A stretch of DNA of 64,000 nt, from NCBI GenBank assembly GCA_005776945.1, contig SXOB01000006.1, positions 55,681 through 119,680 on the forward strand. Reading direction: 5' to 3'. The notes beneath the pieces were generated by a model. It saw only the letters and a program-made list of their open reading frames with translations, searched no databases and had not been told where the DNA came from. Positions within the stretch are counted from its first letter, which is position 1, and every line of letters begins with the position of its first letter. This DNA comes from Pseudomonadota bacterium. Lineage in GTDB: Bacteria > Myxococcota_A > UBA796 > GCA-2862545. The position numbers and the translations under genes were made by a program. Positions 58,013 through 64,000 of this stretch are shown piece after piece.

Positions 58013-59749
58013 TTGACCGCGCGCCTTGAGCGTGTGGCGTCCGGTCTTGCGGTGGCGGTCCTGGCGTCCGCGGCATCGGCCACCGGACAGGCCTTCCGCT
58101 TGTCGACCCATCCCGTGGGCTGGACGGCGACGGACTGGTGGGTGGACCTCGCGTGTGAGGATGGGCTCACCCTCGCCGCGATGGCCTGCGTATTGGTGCC
58201 ATTTGCGACGTTCGGTCTGTCGATCCGATGGACGGCGGGCGTTGGCGCGTTGTTGGCGGCCGCCGCCGTCGCGACCGTCGACGTGCGCAAATCCCAAGCC
58301 GAGCCCGGTCCCGGTGAAGGGCGAACCCTGTTGCTGCTCAGCCTCGACACGTTGCGCGCGGACCACGTTTCCAGTTGGCCAAACGAGGTGGCCGCAGGGC
58401 TCACGCCTCACCTCGACGGGTTGGCCGAACGTGGAACCGCCTACGTCGACGCCCGGGCGCCAGCGCCACTCACATTGCCCGTGCACGCAACCTGGCTCAC
58501 CGGGCTCACGCCGCAAGAGCACGGGGCGCTGCACAACGGCCGTGTCGTGCCCGCCTCGGCGCCGACCGTGACCGAGGCACTTTCGAAGGCGGGGTGGCAC
58601 ACCGGCGCTTTCGTCGCGGCCGATGTGTTGGGCGCGCAGACGGGACTCACGCGCGGATTCCATGTGTATGGCGACGCCCTTGGCGACCATCCGGCCCGGC
58701 GCCACCTGCCCTTGTCGCGACAGCTCTTCGACCTGGGCCCGGCAAGAGTCGACCCCGGCGGTCGGGTCGTCGAACGTGCCTTGCGCTGGCTGGATGGCCG
58801 TGAGGCAGGAGACGACGTTTTCCTGTGGGTGCACCTCTACGACGCCCACGCGCCGCGACGCGTGGACCCGAGGCGGCCGGCGCCCGCCGGCGCACTGCCG
58901 TCACCGTGTGCGTACAGCGACCATCCCACGGCGGGACGGCTGGGTTCTGGCAATCCGCTGCGTCCCCTCCCCGCCCCGTTGCCGCCGACGGAACGCTGCG
59001 ACGTGTCGATGGACGACGCCGCGGCCAAGTACGCGTCCGCCGTCCGCCAACTCGACGCCGTCGTCGGGGAGCTGCTCGCGGGGGTGGACGCACGACGGGC
59101 CGACGTGAGGGCGGTCGTCGCCGCCGACCACGGAGAGAGCCTGACGGAGCACCAGCACCTCGGCACGCATCAGTGGAGCACCTACGAGCCTACGGCCCAC
59201 GTACCGATGTGGGTCATCGGCCCGGGGTACGCCCCCGGCGTCTCGACGGAGCCGGTGTCGACGGCGTCGGTGGCCCACCACGTCCGGCGGCTCGCCGAGT
59301 TGCCGTCGCGGACCGGGGCCCCGGCGGCGAGAGCGACGTGGGGACCGGCGCCGATGGCGCGTGGGGCTGCGCCGGGGCCTGGGGTCCAAGTCCACGTGCG
59401 TGAGGGCGCGCTCACAGCGCTCGTGGACAGTCGCGGCCACGTCGAACGCTACGATCTGGCGGCCGACCCTCACCAACAGCGCCCTCTGGCGACGGCCGCG
59501 GAGGTTGCGGCGTGCCGGGCAAGGTTGGACGCCGCGGAGCGGGAGCCGTCGCGCGGTTGGATGGCCCACCTACCGACGGTCCACGAGGGCGACCCTTGGC
59601 CGTCGCTCAGGCAAGCGCACGTTTGCGGGCATGTCGCGGACGACGTGTCGGCTTGGACGGCGTTGGAGGCGGCGGCGCGGCGAGCGTTGGAGATGACGCC
59701 ACTGGACGGAGACGTCGGGGGATTGGAGGCGCTGGGGTACGTGGAGTGA
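58013..59749 (+). CDS. Sulfatase-like membrane hydrolase (alkaline-phosphatase superfamily)
   Basis: A 578-aa protein with two or three N-terminal membrane segments (LAVAVLASAASATGQAF; LTLAAMACVLVPFATFGLS; WTAGVGALLAAAAVA) and a periplasmic phosphatase-superfamily domain: LLLLSLDTLRADH (metal Asp), nucleophile-region APLTLPVHATWLTG, ADHGES and THQWSTYEPTAHVPM. The canonical sulfatase C/SxPxR is replaced by T154-L-P-V-H, so Thr is the candidate nucleophile and formylglycine is not possible; this is more like phosphoglycerol/phosphoethanolamine transferases. Start TTG at 58013; GTG at 58031 is an alternative. Confidence 0.8.
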   Translation: MTARLERVASGLAVAVLASAASATGQAFRLSTHPVGWTATDWWVDLACEDGLTLAAMACVLVPFATFGLSIRWTAGVGALLAAAAVATVDVRKSQAEPGPGEGRTLLLLSLDTLRADHVSSWPNEVAAGLTPHLDGLAERGTAYVDARAPAPLTLPVHATWLTGLTPQEHGALHNGRVVPASAPTVTEALSKAGWHTGAFVAADVLGAQTGLTRGFHVYGDALGDHPARRHLPLSRQLFDLGPARVDPGGRVVERALRWLDGREAGDDVFLWVHLYDAHAPRRVDPRRPAPAGALPSPCAYSDHPTAGRLGSGNPLRPLPAPLPPTERCDVSMDDAAAKYASAVRQLDAVVGELLAGVDARRADVRAVVAADHGESLTEHQHLGTHQWSTYEPTAHVPMWVIGPGYAPGVSTEPVSTASVAHHVRRLAELPSRTGAPAARATWGPAPMARGAAPGPGVQVHVREGALTALVDSRGHVERYDLAADPHQQRPLATAAEVAACRARLDAAEREPSRGWMAHLPTVHEGDPWPSLRQAHVCGHVADDVSAWTALEAAARRALEMTPLDGDVGGLEALGYVE

Positions 59750-59765
59750 TGCGGCCCCGCCGAGT

Positions 59766-59782
59766 CTGCGGGCGGTCCGCAG
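59766..59782. terminator. Hairpin between convergent sulfatase and dioxygenase genes
   Basis: CTGCGG (59766-59771) and CCGCAG (59777-59782) form a perfect 6-bp stem with a five-base loop in the 51-base gap between convergent stops. A bidirectional terminator is likely; no T-run is seen. Confidence 0.4.
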
Positions 59783-59800
59783 GACGCGCCGTGAACAGGC

Positions 59801-60685
59801 TCACCCGAAGTGAAATCCCACCTGCTCGGGCCCCATGAACGTCCCGCGCCAGGTCACCGTCCCTCGGTCCAAACCCGCCGCACCCGCCGCCACCAACAAC
59901 GGAAGCAGGTGATCCTCTCGCGGATGGCAAACCCGCGCGGACGGCGCGGTAGCCCACGCGCTCAGGCGCCGATCCCGCTCGTCGGCCGACGCCTCGACCG
60001 CGTCCGTCAGCCAACCATAGAACGCCGTGGAGGGGCCCAAGAACGCCGGGCCGAAGCCTCGCATGTTGTGGAAGGTGTCGCCGCTGCCAACGATGAACAC
60101 GCCCTCATCGCGCAGCGGTGCCAACGCGCGTACCAAAGCGAGATGTTCGGCCGGATCCAGACTCTTGAGCATCGAGAGTTGGACCACGGGTAGGTCGGCC
60201 GCTGGAAAGGCCATCTTCAACGGCACGAAGGTCCCGTGGTCGTAGCCCCGGCCTGGGTTTTCGGCGGAAGCGAAGCCCGCGCCCTCGACCAGGCTCCGTA
60301 TGCGCCCCGCCAAACCGGGCTCGCCGGGCGCCGGTCACGCGATCGGGTAGGCCTCGGCTGGAAACCCACCGTAATCATAGAGCATTGGCGGACGGGCAGA
60401 CGACATCACCGTAGGAACCGCCGTCTCCCAGTGGGCCGACACCACAACAACGGCCGACGGCCGCACCTTCGGAAGTGTGGCCAACGATTGCCAGTAGGCG
60501 ACGAAGGCGCGCTCCTCGGCGGGAGCCACACCCATCGGAACGTGGCCCAACGGACCGCCGGCATGGGGGACAAAAGCTACCGGCATTCGACCTGACATGC
60601 TCACTCCACCGCGTTGGCGTAGGCAAGCTGACGCGGCCGCCGCACCGGCCATCGCGAGCGCCGATCGCCGCGTCACCGGTCCCAA
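59801..60685 (-). pseudogene. LigB/DODA-type extradiol dioxygenase interrupted by in-frame TGA
   Basis: An extradiol (4,5-DOPA-type, YgiD-like) dioxygenase reads continuously in one frame from a TTG at 60685 to 59801, except for a TGA at 60337-60335. Before it: twin-Arg lipoprotein-like signal (TRRSALAMAGAAAASAC), FVPHAGGPLGH, SAHWET and YDYGGFPAEAYPIA. After it: PAPGEPGLAGRIRSLVEG, DHGTFVPLK and GSGDTFHNMRGF with metal-binding residues. In family members an aromatic residue precedes PAPG, so a TGG or TAC codon mutated to TGA (or a sequencing error) is the simplest reading. No functional start lies just downstream. Confidence 0.82.
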
Positions 60686-60802
60686 ACCGCCTCCGCCATG
60701 GTCGATCCGTCATCCCCGGGCCCCATCGTCAGTTCCTAAGGGACGCGTGAAGTTGGGCTGACGGCGCGTTGCCGCCAAGGGGAAATCGAGAGCTGCGGAG
60801 GC

Positions 60803-61971
60803 ATGACTCCGTTTTTCGCCTGGCTCTCGGCCTGCGCGTCGCTGACCTGTGGCCCTGGCACCATGCGCGACGGCGACGTCTGCGTAGCCACGGCCGATCG
60901 TGGCGCGAGCCCCCCAACGGCCGCCAGCACATCGCCTGACAGCCCCGTCACGCAGCCAGCGCCGACGACTGGCGGCACCCTTCCCGGCCCCACGACGCCG
61001 CCCGCCGCTGGACCCGAGTTCGTACCCTTTGTCGACGCATCGCTCTACCCCTTTGCCATCCTTGGCGAGGTGGCGCCGAAACTGTAGTTCAAAACTACAC
61101 CTTGGGTTTTCTCGTCGCTCAGGGGCCGGGAATCTGCACACCCAGCTGGGGCGGCTACTACACCCTGGAATCCGGCCCCGACGCCTGGGACGAGTCCGGC
61201 CAGATCTTCCTTTACGACGAAGTCGCGGCCGTCCGCGCGACCGGCGGCGACGTCGTCGCCTCGCTCGGCGGCGCAGCCAGCATCCCGCTGGAAGTCGCAT
61301 GCCCGGACGCTTCGGCGCTTGCTCATCAACTGCGCATCATCGTCGACACCTTGGGCCTGAAGGCGCTGGATTTCGACGTCGAGGGGGCCTGGCTCGCCGA
61401 CGACGCCAGCGTCCGCCGACGCAACGCCGCCATCATGCAACTCCAAACCGAGTTGGCCGCCGAGGGACGCACGGTCGACGTCTGGTTCACCCTTCCCGTG
61501 TTGCCAACTGGAATCACCCCCGACGGCGAGGCCCTCCTCGCCGACGCGTTGGCGCAAGGTGTGGCGATCGCCGGCGTGAACGTCATGACGATGGACTACG
61601 GCGACGGCGCCGCGCCGGACCCCGAGGGCCAGATGGGCACCTACGCCATCGAGGCGGTCACAGCGCTGCACGCCCAGATGACGACCCTGTGGCAAGACGC
61701 CGGGCTGACGCCCAGTCCTGCAACAACGTGGAGTCGAATCGGCGCCACGCCGATGATTGGGCTCAACGACGTCCTCACGGAGACGTTCACGCTCGACGAC
61801 GCGGCCCAACTCCGCGCCTTCGCCGTCGACCAAGGCATGGGTCTGCTGTCGATGTGGTCCGTCAACCGCGACCACCCTTGCCCCGACAGCGAGTCCGTTC
61901 AGCTGACCTGCAGCAGCACCGAGGACCAGACCGAGGACTGGCAGTTCATTGGCGCACTCGGCGGGGACTGA
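60803..61971 (+). pseudogene. GH18 chitinase-like gene broken by a 1-base frameshift
   Basis: The first frame starts MTPFFAWLSAC (short lipoprotein signal), a Cys pair CGPGTMRDGDVCV, a Pro/Thr linker and FVPFVDASLYPF, then meets TAG at 61085-61087. The second frame carries NYTLGFLVAQGP, GGYYTLESGPDAW, the catalytic DxxDxDxE-type LKALDFDVEG and a (beta/alpha)8-like remainder to 61971. Aligned in GH18 style, the two join at about 61076-61090; insertion of one G (restoring GTG GCG CCG GAA ACT) would make a continuous protein. GGAGG precedes the first ATG. Chitin or peptidoglycan hydrolysis if intact. Confidence 0.82.
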
Positions 61972-61979
61972 CGCTGACC

Positions 61980-61997
61980 CCTGCGACCGGGCGCAGG
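61980..61997 (+). promoter_or_regulatory. Inverted repeat and -10-like box before ndk
   Basis: CCTGCG-N6-CGCAGG (61980-61997) is a perfect 6-bp inverted repeat nine bases after the GH18 stop. It may terminate that transcript or control ndk, which has TAGGCG at 62004-62009 and GGAGGA (62032-62037) before its GTG start. -35 unclear. Confidence 0.35.
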
Positions 61998-62040
61998 ACC
62001 CGTTAGGCGCCGCGCCCCGCAAATGGGGCCTGGAGGAGCT

Positions 62041-62463
62041 GTGGCCGTCGAGCGCACGCTGAGCATCGTTAAGCCGGACGCCGTCCGCAAGAATCTGATC
62101 GGCAAGATCATCGCCCGCTTCGAGGCCGAAGGCCTGCGGCCGATCGCCATCCGCCGTTCCTGGCTCTCCCGCCAGGAAGCCGAAGGCTTCTACGCTGTCC
62201 ACAAGGCTCGCCCCTTCTTCGGCGAGTTGTGCGACTTCATGACGTCGGGCCCCTGCGTCCTCATCGTCCTTGAAGGCGAGAACGCGGTCCTCCGCAATCG
62301 CGAGATCATGGGTGCCACGAACCCGGCCCAGGCCGCAGAGAACACACTCCGCCGCCTCTACGCCGACAGCATCGGCGAGAACGCCGTGCACGGCAGCGAC
62401 AGCGCCGAGAATGCGGCGATCGAGTGCGCGTGGTTCTTCCGGACGACCGAAGTCCACGGCTGA
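62041..62463 (+). CDS. ndk: Nucleoside diphosphate kinase
   Basis: Transfers the gamma phosphate between nucleoside di- and triphosphates through a phospho-His. 140 aa. Motifs: [17 protein letters not shown] at the start, [15 protein letters not shown], and the active-site His in [15 protein letters not shown] start at 62041 with GGAGGA; an upstream ATG at 62023 lacks a ribosome site. The stop is 26 bases before the next gene. Confidence 0.97.
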   Translation: MAVERTLSIVKPDAVRKNLIGKIIARFEAEGLRPIAIRRSWLSRQEAEGFYAVHKARPFFGELCDFMTSGPCVLIVLEGENAVLRNREIMGATNPAQAAENTLRRLYADSIGENAVHGSDSAENAAIECAWFFRTTEVHG

Positions 62464-62489
62464 GCGCCATCGGAAGTTAGGGTCGCGAC

Positions 62490-63227
62490 ATGGCACACCA
62501 CGTCGCGCTCGGACTCTCGGTGGAGTTGTGGCGCGAGTTGCTGAGCGCCACGTTGCCGGTCCACGTCGCCGGGGGCGAATTCGAAGTCCTCGGTGCCGCA
62601 AGGCGGCGCCTCGCCGACGGTGGCGGGGCCGTCGTTCGACGCCTGACCGGCCGAACCGATCGGATGCGCTCCGTCGGCCAACGACTTCGGCGCCTCTGGC
62701 GCAGCCGGGGCGGTGATGGTCCCCCTGTCGCCATCGACGTCGCCTGGCAGGTCGACGTGGACCACCTCGGAACTGAACTCACCTACGGCCTCCAGCGCGT
62801 CTCGGCCGACGCGTGGCTCCGAGGGAGGGTCGAAGGCGTGTTGCACGTCGGCACCTTGGCTGTGCCATTCCGGCTCGAACGCCGGGTCGGCGCGTCGCTC
62901 GCCCTGGCCGCGGTTCGCTACGACGCTGGCCGCGACGCCATCGTCGGCGACCTGTCCGACGTCGGCCTCCACCTTGGCGAAGGCGTGACGCTGGAGTTGC
63001 TCAGCCGTATCGGTGAGTTGCTCCTGGCCCCCCGCATCGCTCAGATGGAGCCCGTGACGCTCGTTTCGCGGGGCCAGGTCGAGGGCCTGTTCGGCGGACT
63101 CGCTTCGGGGACGTCCCTGCAGCTCGGGGTCGAGGACCTGCAGATGACGATCGACGGAAGCGAGGCCACCCTTCGCGTCCGGTTCGGATTCCGCCGCGCC
63201 GAACTCACGCAGGCCACTCACGCATGA
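62490..63227 (+). CDS. Conserved hypothetical protein, beta-rich
   Basis: A 245-aa protein without signal peptide. An N-terminal helical region (WRELLSATLPVHVAGGEFEVLGAARRRLA) and a beta-rich domain (VAIDVAWQVDVDHLGTELTYGLQRVSADAWLRGRVEGVLHV ... LQLGVEDLQMTIDG). No family recognised; the strand pattern is like lipid-binding or SRPBCC-type folds. A TAGGGT box lies six bases before the ATG at 62490, so the message may be leaderless. It overlaps the next gene (ATGA). Confidence 0.6.
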   Translation: MAHHVALGLSVELWRELLSATLPVHVAGGEFEVLGAARRRLADGGGAVVRRLTGRTDRMRSVGQRLRRLWRSRGGDGPPVAIDVAWQVDVDHLGTELTYGLQRVSADAWLRGRVEGVLHVGTLAVPFRLERRVGASLALAAVRYDAGRDAIVGDLSDVGLHLGEGVTLELLSRIGELLLAPRIAQMEPVTLVSRGQVEGLFGGLASGTSLQLGVEDLQMTIDGSEATLRVRFGFRRAELTQATHA

Positions 63228-63523
63228 CACCTCACTACGCCGTGACGTGGAAGGACCCCCGCGACGGGGAAATGGTCGTCCTTCGAGCGCGGTCCATTTC
63301 AGACTCACAACTCGGACTGACCTTTGTCGCGCTGTCCGACCTGCTCTGGGACGCGCCATCCGTCCTCGTGAACCCGGCAGAGGAGCGCCTCAAACGCCGC
63401 TTCGAAGCGACAAACGTGCTCCACCTCTCGATCCATTCCATCGCGTCCATCGAGGAAATCGGTCAGCGCGGCCTCCCGTTGGAGGCCGACCGATCCAAGC
63501 TGCTGCTCTTCCCCGACCGTTAG
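63224..63523 (+). CDS. DUF1820-like protein
   Basis: A 99-aa protein with features of the DUF1820 family: YAVTWKDPRDGEMVVLRARSISDSQ, VLVNPAEERLKRRFEATNVLHLSIHSI and a late IEEIGQRG. Function unknown. Overlaps the previous gene by ATGA and ends eight bases from the convergent sucD end. Family from pattern; moderate confidence. Confidence 0.6.
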   Translation: MTPHYAVTWKDPRDGEMVVLRARSISDSQLGLTFVALSDLLWDAPSVLVNPAEERLKRRFEATNVLHLSIHSIASIEEIGQRGLPLEADRSKLLLFPDR

Positions 63524-63531
63524 CGCGGCGC

Positions 63532-64000
63532 CTACGCGGCCTTGAGGACCTGAGCCATCTTCCGGCCCATTTCCGCGGGGCTGCGGACGATGTGCACGCC
63601 GGCCGCCGCCAATGCGGCAAACTTGCTCTCTGCCGTGCCCTGGCCGCCGCTGACAATCGCGCCCGCGTGGCCCATTCGGCGACCCGGAGGTGCCGTGGCG
63701 CCGCCGATGAAGGAGACGACAGGCTTCTCCATGTTGGCGCGAATCCAGGCCGCGGCCTCTTCTTCGGCCGTCCCACCGATTTCACCGATCATAATGACGG
63801 CATGCGTGTCGGCGTCCGCGTTGAACATCGTCATGACGTCGATGAATTGCGTCCCAATGATGGGGTCGCCACCGATGCCCACGCAGCTGGACTGACCGAG
63901 CCCGACGGCGCTCAGCTGACCCACGGCCTCGTAGGTCAACGTGCCGGAGCGGCTCAACACGCCGACGTGGCCCGGCGTGTGGATGTGACCCGGCATGATG
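63532..64000 (-). CDS. sucD: Succinyl-CoA ligase alpha subunit, C-terminal part (partial)
   Basis: The C-terminal 155 or so residues of SucD (its start lies beyond 64000). Features: [26 protein letters not shown], the [16 protein letters not shown] segment, [13 protein letters not shown], and the phosphorylated His in [17 protein letters not shown]. It makes succinyl-CoA/succinate with ATP in the TCA cycle; sucC should be beside it, outside the window. Confidence 0.96.
   Translation of the reverse strand, partial: IMPGHIHTPGHVGVLSRSGTLTYEAVGQLSAVGLGQSSCVGIGGDPIIGTQFIDVMTMFNADADTHAVIMIGEIGGTAEEEAAAWIRANMEKPVVSFIGGATAPPGRRMGHAGAIVSGGQGTAESKFAALAAAGVHIVRSPAEMGRKMAQVLKAA

Noticed and set aside
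60335..60337. Selenocysteine at the TGA in the dioxygenase
   Set aside because: The site is not catalytic, relatives have an aromatic residue there, and I saw no obvious hairpin after the TGA.
61076..61090. Programmed frameshift in the GH18 gene
   Set aside because: No classical slippery heptamer is visible and such control is not known for this family; a lost base is simpler.

Overview
This is 64 kb of dense, GC-rich bacterial chromosome (codon third positions are mostly G or C). It has about 57 genes, almost no intergenic space and no gene-free stretch above 300 bases. I saw no tRNA, rRNA, CRISPR, IS element or prophage. The content points to a Myxococcota-like (deltaproteobacterial) organism: many small lipoproteins with acidic or proline-rich linkers, VWA-type and MopE-type calcium-motif lipoproteins, a myxobacterial-type outer-membrane barrel, several TPR proteins, and divergent surface enzymes among ordinary housekeeping genes. 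The lineage is inferred from gene content only.

Layout. 1-3330 (minus): start of accB, aroQ, a helical-repeat protein, a lipoprotein and an aroK-aroB fusion. 3401-5979 (plus): YbjN-like, secreted TPR and bactofilin-like proteins. 6058-13163 (plus): an overlapping surface cluster of VWA lipoprotein, barrel, TPR, M16 peptidase and HemW-like radical SAM. 13145-21851 (minus): GNAT-like, glmS, TPR-TlpA, coaD, TPR membrane protein, CinA-like and mutY. 21895-23357 (plus): a receiver protein and a hydrolase. 23437-26334 (minus): EF-hand protein, GNAT, SDR and der. 26431-30012 (plus): mnmA, rnc, radical SAM and era, joined by 4-base overlaps. 29986-34357 (minus): lipoprotein, porin-like barrel and debranching-type GH13. 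34405-38096 (plus): two xanthine dehydrogenase subunits. 38097-41903: lipoproteins, a candidate barrel protein and an Stf0-like sulfotransferase. 41959-47103 (plus): metG, a membrane protein and a second GH13 amylase. 47233-49600 (plus): ferritin-like protein and a LytS/LytTR pair. 49631-54090 (plus): sbcD-sbcC. 54154-61971: lipoproteins, GST, RlmA-like methyltransferase, a sulfatase-like membrane enzyme and two adjacent broken genes (LigB/DODA dioxygenase with an in-frame TGA; GH18 with a frameshift). 62041-64000: ndk, two small genes and the C-terminal part of sucD.

Standout observations. (i) About fifteen exported proteins have very short, often uncharged signal peptides. (ii) Der has Thr in place of the invariant P-loop Lys of its first GTPase domain. 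(iii) The rnc-era radical SAM protein has unusual Cys spacing. (iv) A receiver protein carries what looks like a histidine-kinase hairpin without its His or ATPase. (v) A minisatellite expands inside the VWA lipoprotein. (vi) A debranching GH13, a porin-like barrel and a lipoprotein form a possible minimal glucan-uptake set. (vii) TAGNNT boxes recur just upstream of starts, some at leaderless spacing. Genes are tightly packed: same-strand neighbours overlap by NTGA junctions, and some convergent genes overlap or share a TGATCA double stop.
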